Below, piece by piece: positions 16,416-24,841 of a stretch of DNA of 64,000 nt. This DNA comes from Actinoplanes lutulentus. Its GTDB lineage: Bacteria; Actinomycetota; Actinomycetes; Mycobacteriales; Micromonosporaceae. The translations under genes were made by a program, and so were the position numbers. The DNA lies in contig NZ_QLMJ01000013.1 in assembly GCF_003259845.1 (NCBI RefSeq), positions 218,574 to 282,573 of the forward strand, read 5' to 3'. The notes under the pieces are model-generated. The model was given only the letters and a program-made list of their open reading frames with translations. It ran no database searches and was not told the DNA's origin. Every line of letters begins with the position of its first letter. Position 1 is the first letter of the stretch.

Positions 16416-17312
16416 GTGCGATTCGGTTTGTTCGGTACGGGTCCGTGGGCGCATCTGGCTCACGCGCCGGCTCTGGCGGCTCACCCAGAAGTGGAATTCA
16501 CCGGAGTCTGGGGCCGGGATTCGGGCAAGGCCGGGGAGCTCGCCGACAAATTCGGAACCCGCGCGTATTCCGACATTGATTCGCTGATCGCCGACGTGGA
16601 CGCCGTGGCGATCGCGCTGCCGCCGGACGTCCAGGCGCCGCTCGCCCTGCGTGCCGCCGAGGCCGGACGGCATCTGGTGCTGGACAAGCCGGTGGCCCTG
16701 CGTACCGAGGACGCCGAAGCGGTCGCGGCGGCCGTCGCGGCCCGCAAGCTGGCCTCGGTGGTCTTCTTCACCCGCCGGTTCACGCCCGAGCTAGACGCCT
16801 TCGTGACCGAGGCGGCGGCGACGGGTGGCTGGACCGAGGCGCGCGTCGACCACCTCGGCTCGATCTTCACGCCGGACAATCCGTTCGGCGCCTCGCCGTG
16901 GCGGCGCGAGCGCGGCGGCCTCTGGGACGTCGGCCCGCACGCCCTCGCCCTGGTGGTGCCGGTGCTCGGCCCGGTCACCGAGGTGGCCGCGATGGCCGGG
17001 CCGCGCGACATCACCCACCTGGTGCTGCGGCACGCCGGCGGTGCGATCAGCCGGCTCACGCTGGCCGTCGACGCGCCCGAGGCCTCGGCTCGCGAGGAGG
17101 CCGTCTTCGCCGGTGAGGCCGGTCTTCTGACGGTGCCGAGGGCGCGGTGGAGCCCGGACGAGGCGCTCGGCCGCGCCGTCGACCAGCTGCTCGCGGCAGC
17201 CGCCGGCGGCGCGTCGCCGGCGTGCGACGTCCGCTTCGGCGCCGATGTGACAGCGGTGCTCGTGGCCGCCGAGACGGCCTTGCGCGACGGGGTGACCGTC
17301 AAACTCGGATGA
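16416..17312 (+). CDS. Gfo/Idh/MocA family oxidoreductase
   Basis: NAD(P)-dependent sugar or inositol dehydrogenase-type protein, 298 aa. N-terminal Rossmann fold begins at the start codon (FGLFGTGPWAHLAH, GxGxxA variant), VWGRDSGKA, and the conserved EAGRHLVLDKPVALRT (EKP-type motif with Asp replacing Glu, lysine kept). The C-terminal domain contains GGLWDVGPHAL, matching the D/G-x-x-x-H active-site motif. GTG start 16416 with AGGGGTG upstream. Substrate cannot be deduced. It is slightly short for the family (usually 330-370). Confidence 0.88.
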   Translation: MRFGLFGTGPWAHLAHAPALAAHPEVEFTGVWGRDSGKAGELADKFGTRAYSDIDSLIADVDAVAIALPPDVQAPLALRAAEAGRHLVLDKPVALRTEDAEAVAAAVAARKLASVVFFTRRFTPELDAFVTEAAATGGWTEARVDHLGSIFTPDNPFGASPWRRERGGLWDVGPHALALVVPVLGPVTEVAAMAGPRDITHLVLRHAGGAISRLTLAVDAPEASAREEAVFAGEAGLLTVPRARWSPDEALGRAVDQLLAAAAGGASPACDVRFGADVTAVLVAAETALRDGVTVKLG

Positions 17313-17313
17313 G

Positions 17314-17499
17314 TTACGGGACGGTGCGCTCGATCGCTGCCGCGCCGTCCCGCTCCAGCTCCGCCTTGGCACGGGCGACGTTCTCGGGCGTTGGATACCT
17401 GCCCTGCGCGACGGCCAGATCCTCCGGATCCCACGGCTGTTCCGCGCCGGTTCGGATCAACGGTTCTCCGGGATGGTCCGGATTGCCGGTCTCATGCAT
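17314..17499 (-). CDS. Small hypothetical protein, 61 aa
   Basis: Soluble, acidic, with a central pattern GAEQPWDPEDLAVAQGR and an AKAELERDGAAAIERTVP end. No known domain recognised by eye; this kind of small protein recurs in actinobacteria. ATG 17499 is preceded by GTGGGGGTAACA, providing a ribosome binding site; a GTG four codons earlier is less likely. It is convergent with the oxidoreductase, one base apart. Palindromes upstream (17552-17587) may be its operators. Confidence 0.7.
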   Translation of the reverse strand: MHETGNPDHPGEPLIRTGAEQPWDPEDLAVAQGRYPTPENVARAKAELERDGAAAIERTVP

Positions 17500-17861
17500 T
17501 GTTACCCCCACCGTGATTTCCGTGATTTCCGAAAGTGAGTGCGTATCTCGTACGGGTTACCCGTTTTTAGATCGTTTACCCGGGGTAGCCGTCCCGCGCG
17601 GGCCGAATGCCCGAACTGAGCGCTAACTGGACAGAACCTGCGCGTTACGGATGGACGCTTAGTAGTGAGCCGAATACATTTTCGGCTGTCACGCTTATCC
17701 GGGTCGGAGGTCCGGTCACGGCCGAACAAGGCTGTGGGCGGCGCCCCGGAGGCGTGCGGGGGTGAGGGGAACGCATTGCATGACGGACTGGGAACCAGGG
17801 CAGGGCGACTCGCAACCAAGGCTGAGAAGCGGTACGGCATGACCGCCGGGGGAGTACGGCC
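17500..17861. other. Gap of about 360 bases, mainly regulatory
   Basis: Lower GC than surroundings for its first 200 bases. It holds two palindromes near 17552-17587 and a reading frame (17665-17865) with poor third-position GC that I do not accept as a gene. The last bases carry GGGGGAG, the ribosome binding site of the next gene. Confidence 0.5.
17552..17587. promoter_or_regulatory. Two adjacent palindromes upstream of the 61-aa gene
   Basis: ACGGGTTACCCGT (17552-17564) and TACCCGGGGTA (17577-17587), both perfect around a single central base, centres 24 bases apart and sharing TACCC/GGGTA half-sites. They sit 53-88 bases upstream of ATG 17499 on the minus strand. Likely a pair of repressor or activator sites. 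Confidence 0.4.
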
Positions 17862-18197
17862 GTGACCGGCCGATGGGACGCCGAGCGGGACGCATCAGAC
17901 GCGGCGCAGGCCTTGGCCGGCATCGTCGCGCTCTTGCAGCGAGCGGCGAACGACGAAGTGGATCAGAACCAGCTGCTGAGCCTGGCTCGCAGCGCGGAAT
18001 CCTCCGCCGAACGGGTGGCCGCGTTCCTGCGGGATCAGCGCGGCGCGAACGACGGCGAGATGGCGGCGGTGCCGCCCAGGCTGGGGCCCTGGCGGGATTG
18101 GACCCCGTCGCGCGGACACATTTTCGGCATCGTCCCGGACCCGGCTCGGGTGAACGGGGTGCCGCAGCCCCGCAGATGTGGGGACCCGGGGGAGTAA
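17862..18197 (+). CDS. Hypothetical protein, 111 aa
   Basis: GTG 17862 has GGGGGAG at a good distance. The first 65 residues are Ala/Glu/Asp-rich and predicted helical (DAAQALAGIVALLQRAANDEVDQNQLLSLARSAESSAERVAAFLRDQ), the remainder Pro/Arg-rich without obvious fold. No family recognised. It ends 8 bases before the stop of the convergent AraC gene. An overlapping frame from 17873 is less likely because it lacks a ribosome binding site. Confidence 0.5.
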   Translation: MTGRWDAERDASDAAQALAGIVALLQRAANDEVDQNQLLSLARSAESSAERVAAFLRDQRGANDGEMAAVPPRLGPWRDWTPSRGHIFGIVPDPARVNGVPQPRRCGDPGE

Positions 18198-18204
18198 CGA
18201 GCTC

Positions 18205-19194
18205 TCAGCCGGGCTGACGCAGCGTCTCGGACGGCGATTCACCGAACCGCTCCCGGTACGCCGACGCGAACCTGCCCAGGTGGGCGAATCCCCAGCGATG
18301 TGCCACGGCCGCCACCGTGACCCGCGCGGGGTCACCTTCGAGCAGCGTCTCGCGCACCCGGTTCAGGCGCAGTTGCTGGAGGTACGTCATCGGCGCGCAG
18401 CCGACGTGCCTGCGGAAACCCTCCTGGAGCGAGCGCACGCTCACCCCGGCGATCCTGGCGAGGTCCCGGACCGTGAAGGCGCGCTCCGGCTCCTCGTGGA
18501 TGGCCTCCACCGCGCGCTGAACGGCGCGCGGAGGGCCGCTGCCGGCCGGTGAGACGAGTTCCTGGTGGTACCGGTGGGGGACGCTGAGCAGCAGGCCGCT
18601 GAGCACGCTGCTGCACAGCTGTTCGGCGATGAGCGGCTGGTGGATCAGGCTGGTCTCGTGCTCCAGCTCGTCGTGCAGCAACCGGACCAGCCGGCTCCAG
18701 CTGTACGCCGGCCCGCCGGTCAGGTCGAACGTCGGGGCCAGGTCGATCGGTCCTTCGACCGGGTGACCCAGGAGCCCGGCCAGTTCACTCTCCAGAGCCC
18801 ATTGTTCGATCCGGACGTCGATCTCGGCGGAGTGCGGTTCGTGCCGCGTGTGCATCCGGTCGCCGGGCCGGAAGGCGAGCGCCGTGGCGGGTGTGGCGGT
18901 GATCTCGCGGCCGTCGCGCCGGGCCCTGACCAGCCCTGCCGTGGGCAGCGTCACGTGATAGGCCTCGGTCTGCGGGGAAACAAGTGTGGCGGAACCTTCA
19001 AAAGTCAGGTGCCCGACGGTCAGCGGTCCGAGTTGGATCATTTCCACGCCCAGTTTGAGCTCGCCGCCGTCCGGGATGCCGATCGACATCGGGGGGTAAA
19101 AACGATTCAGGATCTCCCGGGCGCGGACCACATCGACGCTGTCGAAGTAGACGGTTCCCGGCACCGAAGGGGTGCGGGCCGGGCCATCAACCAT
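18205..19194 (-). CDS. AraC family transcriptional regulator
   Basis: 329 aa. N-terminal ligand-sensing domain (about residues 15-200) of the AraC_binding_2 type, then a C-terminal AraC DNA-binding domain (about 225-325) with two helix-turn-helix motifs: FTVRDLARIAGVSVRSLQEGFRRHVG and the second containing AHRWGFAHLGRFASAYRERFGESPSETLR, which matches the family signature. N-terminal sensor of this type occurs in regulators of catabolic oxygenase genes (for example feaR-like), but no such target is adjacent. ATG 19194; the upstream gap to 19484 holds CTGTCGACAG at 19239-19248. Confidence 0.9.
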   Translation of the reverse strand: MVDGPARTPSVPGTVYFDSVDVVRAREILNRFYPPMSIGIPDGGELKLGVEMIQLGPLTVGHLTFEGSATLVSPQTEAYHVTLPTAGLVRARRDGREITATPATALAFRPGDRMHTRHEPHSAEIDVRIEQWALESELAGLLGHPVEGPIDLAPTFDLTGGPAYSWSRLVRLLHDELEHETSLIHQPLIAEQLCSSVLSGLLLSVPHRYHQELVSPAGSGPPRAVQRAVEAIHEEPERAFTVRDLARIAGVSVRSLQEGFRRHVGCAPMTYLQQLRLNRVRETLLEGDPARVTVAAVAHRWGFAHLGRFASAYRERFGESPSETLRQPG

Positions 19195-19483
19195 GCCGTC
19201 CGGTGCTCCATCGCATACGGTGAGTATTCGGTTCTACTCTGTCGACAGTCAACGTGGCCGCCACGCAGTGACCGATACCGCACATTCCGGCCATATGAAC
19301 TACTCTGGCGTTCCGCGCCTACGTGGCGTAACTTGCAGACCAGCGGATTGTTGTAGGAACGCGGGTTCCGGTCGGTGCCACCCAGCGAACGCCTGTATGC
19401 GTACGACCAGTTCCGTGGTCGGCGCACCGAAGTCCCGCGGAAGTCGGCGTCAGCTCCGGCTGGATGCCAGGAAGAGGGCAGCT

Positions 19484-19840
19484 GTGTATCTGCCGATCAC
19501 GACCCGCCAGCTGGCCGACGGGACTGTCGAGATCGCACCCAGCGGTGAGATCGATCTGGACAACGCGCATGTGATGCGCGACGCGGTCAATGACGTGCTG
19601 ACAGGCATGACTCCCAGCAAGATCAATCTTGATCTTCAACGGGTGATGCTGATCGACAGTATCGGGATCGGCATTCTGGTGGCCTGTTTCCATACGGCGG
19701 CCGCCAGCGGCATCAAGCTCGTGGTGAGCCACCCGAGCGCCACGGTGTACCGGCAGCTCTGGGTCTCCGGGCTGGTCGGGCTCCTGGGCTGTGCCGAGCC
19801 GCCCACCCCGCGCACCCAGGTCGGCCTGCGCCCCTCCTGA
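19484..19840 (+). CDS. STAS domain anti-sigma factor antagonist
   Basis: 118 aa, RsbV/SpoIIAA-like protein of the partner-switching type that binds an anti-sigma kinase. The fold pattern is clear: strand VEIAPSGEIDLDNAHVMRDAVND, then INLDLQRVMLIDSIGIGILVACFHTA with the phosphorylatable serine in DSIGIG, then LVVSHPSATVYRQLWVSGL. GTG 19484 with AGGAAGAGGG upstream is the best start; an upstream ATG would add an unrelated Arg-rich segment. No cognate RsbW-like kinase is nearby, so its partner is encoded elsewhere. Confidence 0.85.
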   Translation: MYLPITTRQLADGTVEIAPSGEIDLDNAHVMRDAVNDVLTGMTPSKINLDLQRVMLIDSIGIGILVACFHTAAASGIKLVVSHPSATVYRQLWVSGLVGLLGCAEPPTPRTQVGLRPS

Positions 19841-19985
19841 CGAGGCACGCCCTCCTGAAGAGGCGCGCCCGTCCTTAGGACGAGCGCCGAAACGGCAGCA
19901 GGCCACCGCGCCCGCGGAGCGGACACGGTGGCCTCCCAGGGACAGGTTCATTCATCCCATGGGGGCGGCGGCCGACCGATTCTGG

Positions 19986-21533
19986 TCAGACCGCCGCGGC
20001 AGCGGACTCCTCTTCTTGCGCGCGTCGTTCCTCACCGGAGAGCGTGGACAGCGGCTTCTCCTTGATGAAGATGACCGCGATCACCGCGAGGAACGCGACC
20101 GGGGCACCCACCATGAACAGCTCGGCCGTCGCCGTGCCGTAAATCTCCTGGACCACGCTCAGCACCTCCGGCGGCAGCGTGGAGATGTCCGGCACCTGTG
20201 CGGTTCCACCTCCGGCGGCAGCGCCGAACTTCTCCGCGAACAACGCGGTGACCTTGTGGGTCAGCACCGCGCCGAGCGCGCTTACGCCGATCGAGCCGCC
20301 CATGCTGCGGAAGAAGGTCAGCGCCGACGTGGTGGCGCCGAGCTCGGCGGCGGGAACCTCGTTCTGCGCGGCGAGGATCAGGTTCTGCATGAGCATGCCG
20401 ACGCCGACGCCGAGCACGGCCATGAACACCGAGATCACCGGCACGCTGGTGTGCGCGCCGATCGTGCTGAGCAGCAGCATGCCGGCGGTCATGATGATCG
20501 CGCCGGCCACCAGGAATCCCTTCCACCGGCCGTACTTGGTGATCAGCGCGCCGGCCACGGTCGACGAGATCAGCAGGCCGAAGATCATCGGGAGGCCCAT
20601 CAGGCCGGCGACGGTCGGCGACTTGCCGAGCGAGATCTGGAAGTACTGGGAGAGGAAGACGGTGCCGCCGAACATGGCGACGCCGACCAGCACGCTCGCG
20701 ACGATCGCGAGGGTCACCGTGCGGTGCCGGAAGATCCGGAGCGGGATGATCGGCTCCTTGGCCCGGGACTCGACCAGGACGGCGAGCGCCAGGAGCGCGA
20801 GCCCGGCGGCGACCATCGCCGCGGTCTGCCAGGACGCCCAGTCGAACTTGTCGCCGGCCAGCGTCGACCAGATCAGCAGGGTGCTGACGCCGGACGTGAT
20901 GAGCAGCGCGCCGAGCCAGTCGATGCTGACCTCGCGACGGACCACCGGCAGGTGCAGCGTCTTCTGCAGCAGCGCGATGGCGATCAGGCTGAACGGCACG
21001 CCGATCAGGAAGCACCAGCGCCAGCCCAGCCAGGACGTGTCGACCAGGACGCCGCCGATCAGTGGGCCGGCGATGGTGCCGACGCCGAAGACCGCGCCGA
21101 ACATGCCGGAGTACCGGCCCAGCTCGCGGGGCGGGATCATCGCGGCCATCACGATCATCGCGAGGGCCGTCATGCCGCCCGCGCCGACGCCCTGGACGGC
21201 CCGGCTGACGAGCAGGACCTCGACGTTCGGGGTGAGGCCGGCGATCAGCGAACCGGCCACGAACAGGCCGAGGGAGAGCTGGATCAGCAGCTTCTTGCTG
21301 TAGAGGTCGGCCATCTTGCCCCAGAGCGGGACGGTGGCCGTCATGGCGAGCAGCTCGGTGGTGACGATCCAGGTGTAGACGGACTGGCTGCCACCGAGGT
21401 CGGCGATGATCCGGGGCAGGGCGTTGGCGACGACGGTGGAGGCCAGGATGCTCACGAACATGCCGAGCATCAGCCCGGACAGGGCTTGCACGACCTCTCG
21501 GTGAGACATCCGTGCGGGGGTGGCGACTGTCAT
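19986..21533 (-). CDS. DHA2 family MFS drug exporter (EmrB/QacA type, 14 membrane segments)
   Basis: Proton-driven multidrug exporter, 515 aa. ATG 21533 overlaps the tetR stop (ATGA), and the extended frame further upstream is inside tetR and rejected. Family motifs: GLMLGMFVSILASTVVANALPRI (motif D1), GKMADLYSKK (motif A), RAVQGVGAGGMTALAMIV (motif B) and GPLIGGVLVD (motif C, antiporter). The C-terminus is a soluble acidic tail (GEERRAQEEESAAAAV). Controlled by the upstream tetR through the palindrome at 22145-22171. Confidence 0.93.
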   Translation of the reverse strand: MTVATPARMSHREVVQALSGLMLGMFVSILASTVVANALPRIIADLGGSQSVYTWIVTTELLAMTATVPLWGKMADLYSKKLLIQLSLGLFVAGSLIAGLTPNVEVLLVSRAVQGVGAGGMTALAMIVMAAMIPPRELGRYSGMFGAVFGVGTIAGPLIGGVLVDTSWLGWRWCFLIGVPFSLIAIALLQKTLHLPVVRREVSIDWLGALLITSGVSTLLIWSTLAGDKFDWASWQTAAMVAAGLALLALAVLVESRAKEPIIPLRIFRHRTVTLAIVASVLVGVAMFGGTVFLSQYFQISLGKSPTVAGLMGLPMIFGLLISSTVAGALITKYGRWKGFLVAGAIIMTAGMLLLSTIGAHTSVPVISVFMAVLGVGVGMLMQNLILAAQNEVPAAELGATTSALTFFRSMGGSIGVSALGAVLTHKVTALFAEKFGAAAGGGTAQVPDISTLPPEVLSVVQEIYGTATAELFMVGAPVAFLAVIAVIFIKEKPLSTLSGEERRAQEEESAAAAV

Positions 21534-22129
21534 GCGTTCCTCGGTATGGGGGGTAGGACCAGGCCTGCGGCGAGCATGCCGAAGGCTTCGCGTACGTGGT
21601 GTTCGAGAGGGCGGGGGTCGTCGCCGGCGGCCCAGCGGATCAGTGCCACCCGCACGGCGCCGTTCGTGGCGGCGGCCACCACGGCCGGGAACGGGTGGTT
21701 CGGAGGCAGCGAGCCGCGTTCGGCGACGGCCTCGGCGAACTGCTGCTCGGCGGTGGCGGCCGCGGCGATCAGCAACGGCAGCAGCTGCGGGTTGTGCTGG
21801 ATCACCCGCATCCGCAGCAGCCACAGGTCGCGGTCGTCGTCGATCTGCTGGAACACCGGGGCGAGGGCGTCGAGCAGGGCGTCCAGCAGCGACTGGTCCG
21901 CACGTGCGGCGAGCAGCTGGGCGCGCAGGTCGGTGCAGCCCTCCAGGGGGTCGCCGACGAGGGCGTCCTCCTTGGTGGCGAAGTAGTTGAAGAACGTCCG
22001 CTGCGAGACACCGGCAGCGGCGGCGATCTCGTCGACGGTCACCCGATCGGCGCCGCTCGCGTCCACCAGGCGCAATGCGGCGATGATCAGGTCGAGCCGG
22101 GTCTGCCGGCGTTTGGCCTCACGAAGCAC
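21530..22129 (-). CDS. TetR family repressor
   Basis: 199 aa. N-terminal helix-turn-helix is typical: RRQTRLDLIIAALRLVDASGADRVTVDEIAAAAGVSQRTFFNYFATKEDAL. The C-terminal ligand-binding domain is helical and ends PPIPRNA. GTG 22129 has no Shine-Dalgarno sequence (upstream is pyrimidine-rich) but TAACCT six bases before it, suggesting a leaderless transcript. It overlaps the exporter gene downstream and most likely represses both genes from the palindrome 16 bases upstream. Confidence 0.92.
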   Translation of the reverse strand: MLREAKRRQTRLDLIIAALRLVDASGADRVTVDEIAAAAGVSQRTFFNYFATKEDALVGDPLEGCTDLRAQLLAARADQSLLDALLDALAPVFQQIDDDRDLWLLRMRVIQHNPQLLPLLIAAAATAEQQFAEAVAERGSLPPNHPFPAVVAAATNGAVRVALIRWAAGDDPRPLEHHVREAFGMLAAGLVLPPIPRNA

Positions 22130-22135
22130 CCGAGG

Positions 22136-22141
22136 AGGTTA
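22136..22141 (-). promoter_or_regulatory. -10 element TAACCT of the tetR-exporter operon
   Basis: Minus-strand TAACCT, six bases, then GTG 22129. A -35-like TTTGCA falls inside the adjacent palindrome, so bound repressor would cover the promoter. Confidence 0.5.
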
Positions 22142-22144
22142 CAG

Positions 22145-22171
22145 AAAACTTTGCAGAAACTGCAAAGTTTT
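22145..22171. promoter_or_regulatory. 27-bp perfect palindromic operator for the TetR regulator
   Basis: Arms AAAACTTTGCAG (22145-22156) and CTGCAAAGTTTT (22160-22171) flank AAA. All 12 positions pair. It lies immediately upstream of the tetR promoter and its last base touches the stop codon of the next gene upstream. Low GC in a GC-rich genome makes chance unlikely. Confidence 0.8.
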
Positions 22172-22614
22172 TAATCGTGGAGCTGGGCCCGCTGGATCTC
22201 GGTGAGAGCGGCGGTCAGCCAGGGCTCCACCGGGCGGCCGGCGAGCAGGTGGTTGATCAGCGCGACCGCGTGCCGGGCCAGCACGTCCGGTTTCGGGGCG
22301 GGTGAACCGTCCTCTTCGAGCACGCCGAGGGCACCGGCCAGCAGCCAGAGCACCATCTGCGGGTCGGCGGCCGGCCAGGAGCGCACGCAGCCGGCGAGCG
22401 CGGTACGCACATCGTCGGCGGTGAGCCCGTCCGGATTGCCGTCCTCCAGCAGCAGGCGGACAACCGTCCCGAGGATCAGCCCGGTCTGCGCCGAATCCTG
22501 CGCACCGAGGTCACCGCTGGGCTCGTCGCCCTCGCGAATCGCCGTGACGGCCTCGGCGGTGGCCGCCGCGATCGGCCGCGCCGGCGGCGGCAAGTGGCGC
22601 CAGCTGTTGTTCAT
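22171..22614 (-). CDS. Hypothetical protein, 147 aa
   Basis: Soluble, Ala/Leu-rich, predicted helical; no known domain recognised. Features include RHLPPPARPIAAATAEAVTAIREGD at the start and VLARHAVALINHLLAGRPVEPWLTAAL near the end. Good third-position GC supports coding. It ends exactly at the operator of the tetR operon on the same strand. Divergent from the SnoaL-like gene with a 63-base shared promoter region. Confidence 0.7.
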   Translation of the reverse strand: MNNSWRHLPPPARPIAAATAEAVTAIREGDEPSGDLGAQDSAQTGLILGTVVRLLLEDGNPDGLTADDVRTALAGCVRSWPAADPQMVLWLLAGALGVLEEDGSPAPKPDVLARHAVALINHLLAGRPVEPWLTAALTEIQRAQLHD

Positions 22615-22677
22615 GCGGCGACTCTACGGTCAGATGAAACGGCAGGATGAAAGGCATCGGGGGCGAGGGGAGCGGGA

Positions 22678-23037
22678 ATGACGAACCTGGACGCGGTGAC
22701 GGCCTGGGTGGACAACTACCGCAAGGCGTGGGAGTCGAACGCGCCGGACGACATCCGCGATCTCTTCGCCGACGACGCCGCGTACTTCACCGAGCCGTAC
22801 GCGAAACCGTGGATCGGCCGGGAGGCGATCGTCGCCGGCTGGCTGGAGCGCCAGGACGATCCGGGCACGACCACGTTCGCCTGGCACCCGCTGATCATCA
22901 CCGAGGAACTCGCGATCATCGAGGCGACGACGACCTATCCCGACCGCGTCTTCCGCAACCTCTGGGTGCTGCGCTTGGACCACACCGGGCAGGCACGCCA
23001 ATTCACTGAGTGGTGGATGCAGGAGCCGTCACCCTAA
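22678..23037 (+). CDS. SnoaL-like / NTF2-fold protein
   Basis: 119 aa. The pattern VTAWVDNYRKAWESNAPDDIRDLFADDAAYFTEP followed by IGREAIVAGWLERQDDPG and a C-terminal beta sheet (RVFRNLWVLRLDHTGQARQFTEWWMQ) is the SnoaL-like cone fold. Such proteins are small enzymes or binding modules (hydrolases, isomerases, limonene-epoxide hydrolase-like). Active-site identity cannot be assigned. GAGGGGAGCGGGA precedes ATG 22678. Confidence 0.82.
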   Translation: MTNLDAVTAWVDNYRKAWESNAPDDIRDLFADDAAYFTEPYAKPWIGREAIVAGWLERQDDPGTTTFAWHPLIITEELAIIEATTTYPDRVFRNLWVLRLDHTGQARQFTEWWMQEPSP

Positions 23038-23151
23038 CGGGCGATAGCCGCCGGGTGGAAAGAGCCGGTAAGTCGTACAAACTCGAATGTGAATAGCGTT
23101 CGAGGATTCTCGGATGTGCTATTTCCCCGGCCTTTCGGCACACTGCGTCGG

Positions 23152-24759
23152 GTGGAGGAGGATCGGAAACTCGGCGACCGGTACCGGCTGTTGAACGAAC
23201 TCGGCCGGGGCGGGATGGCCGTGGTCTGGCGCGCTCTCGACGAGGTGCTCAACCGCCCGGTGGCGGTGAAGGTGCTGGCCGGGCGATATGCGGACGACGA
23301 TCGGTTCCGGGCCCGGATCCTGCACGAGGCGCGGGCGGCGGCCACCCTCTCGCATCCGAACATCGCGCAGATCTACGATTTCGGGGAATCCGACGAGAAC
23401 GGTCAGCCGGTTCCGTACGTGGTCATGGAATTGATCAACGGGCCGACGCTGCAACAGCGGGTGGCGCGCGGTCCGATTCCGCCGCGGACGGTTTTCCGGA
23501 TCTGCGGGGAGATCGCTGCGGCGCTCGCGGTGGCGCACGCCGACGGGCTCGTTCACCGCGACATCAAGCTCGCGAACGTCATGGTCACCCCGTCCGGCGC
23601 GAAGGTGGTGGACTTCGGCATCGCCGCGGTCGTCGGTCCCGCCTCGCCCGAGGACGCGCTGCTCGGCACGCCCGCGTACCTCGCGCCGGAACGTCTCACC
23701 GGCGGCGCGATCGAGCCGGCCTCGGACATGTACGCGCTCGGTGTACTGCTTTACCGCCTGCTCGCCGGCATCGCGCCGTGGAGCGTGGAGACCACCACGC
23801 AGATGCTCAGCGCGCACGTCTATCTGGAGCCGGACCCGCTGCCGCCGGTGCCCGGCGTCCCGGACGCGATCGCCGACCTGGTCGACCGCTGCCTCGCGAA
23901 GAATCCCGCCGATCGTCCGGACGCGGCCGAGGTCTCCGCCCTGCTGGGCGACGCGGCCGAGGCCGCGACCGCTTCAAAGATCAACATCCCGGGGGTACGC
24001 GAGGAGCAGGCGGCTCCCCAGGTTCCCGGCGTGCCGGTCGTACCAGGATCGGGTGCGGCTTTCGACGGCGCGACGATGCTGCGGGAGGCCACGGTCCCGG
24101 TGACCCGTCCGTCCTCCACGGGCGCCCCGGCTGCGAGCGGCAGTGCTGGTGTCGATGCGGGTGGGCTTTCTTCCGTACCCCAGTGGTGGAAGCGCAAGAA
24201 AGTCCTGGCCGGCGGCGGGGTCGCGGCCGTGCTCATCGCCCTGGCTTTCCTCTGGCCGGAAGCCGAAGGCGAACCGGAAGCCGCGCCTGGCGCGGTTGTC
24301 CCCCCATCGGCGTCACCGAGCGTGACCTCCGCATCGCCCGGTGGACGCGGCGTCACCAGGCCCGCCGCGCCCGTGATCGTGCCCGGCAGGGTGCCCGCGT
24401 CGGTCGGCTCGGTGGGCCCGGCGGCGTCCGGAACGCTTCCGTCGGTGCCCGCGCCGGCGCCCTCCGGCGAGGTGATCTCGCCGTCGCCGAGCCCGAGCGA
24501 GAGCGAGCCGGCGCCCATCGAGGAGCCCGCGCCCGACGGCACCCGGTTGGAGTCGCCGGGCGGCACGGTGCTCGCGCGATGCGTCGAGGACGGCGCCGAG
24601 TTGCTCGACTGGGAGCCGAACGAGGGATTCGCCGTGGACAGCGTCGATTCCGGGCCCGCCCTGACCACCGCGGTGGTGTTCAAGAGCGAGCGGGCGCGGT
24701 ACCGGATGACGGTCACCTGCTTCGGTGATCGGCCGTCCGCGGTGGTGCTTCCCCTGTGA
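23152..24759 (+). CDS. Membrane-anchored eukaryote-type Ser/Thr protein kinase
   Basis: PknB-type Hanks kinase, about 535 aa. Cytoplasmic kinase domain at about residues 8-265: glycine loop LGRGGMAVVW, VAVKVL (ATP lysine), catalytic HRDIKLANV, DFG in VVDFGIAA, activation segment ending GTPAYLAPE. A linker and one membrane segment (about 350-368, VLAGGGVAAVLIALAFLW) follow, then a Pro/Ser/Ala-rich stalk and a small extracellular beta-rich domain of about 75 residues containing two cysteines. No PASTA repeats. The start is uncertain: GTG 23152 begins at VEEDRKLGDRYRLL as in related kinases, while GTG 23089 would add 21 residues from a promoter-like AT-rich stretch. Confidence 0.9.
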   Translation: MEEDRKLGDRYRLLNELGRGGMAVVWRALDEVLNRPVAVKVLAGRYADDDRFRARILHEARAAATLSHPNIAQIYDFGESDENGQPVPYVVMELINGPTLQQRVARGPIPPRTVFRICGEIAAALAVAHADGLVHRDIKLANVMVTPSGAKVVDFGIAAVVGPASPEDALLGTPAYLAPERLTGGAIEPASDMYALGVLLYRLLAGIAPWSVETTTQMLSAHVYLEPDPLPPVPGVPDAIADLVDRCLAKNPADRPDAAEVSALLGDAAEAATASKINIPGVREEQAAPQVPGVPVVPGSGAAFDGATMLREATVPVTRPSSTGAPAASGSAGVDAGGLSSVPQWWKRKKVLAGGGVAAVLIALAFLWPEAEGEPEAAPGAVVPPSASPSVTSASPGGRGVTRPAAPVIVPGRVPASVGSVGPAASGTLPSVPAPAPSGEVISPSPSPSESEPAPIEEPAPDGTRLESPGGTVLARCVEDGAELLDWEPNEGFAVDSVDSGPALTTAVVFKSERARYRMTVTCFGDRPSAVVLPL

Positions 24760-24841
24760 TGAGACCCGTTCGGATTCGCCGTCACGCTGCGTGGGCACAC
24801 TGGCTAGACTGGCCCGTCACGGCCGGGCGAAAGGGACATCG

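Noticed and set aside
17665..17865. A 66-codon frame just upstream of the 111-aa gene
   Set aside because: Third-position GC is low compared with every neighbour, it has no ribosome binding site and it spans promoter-like palindromes.
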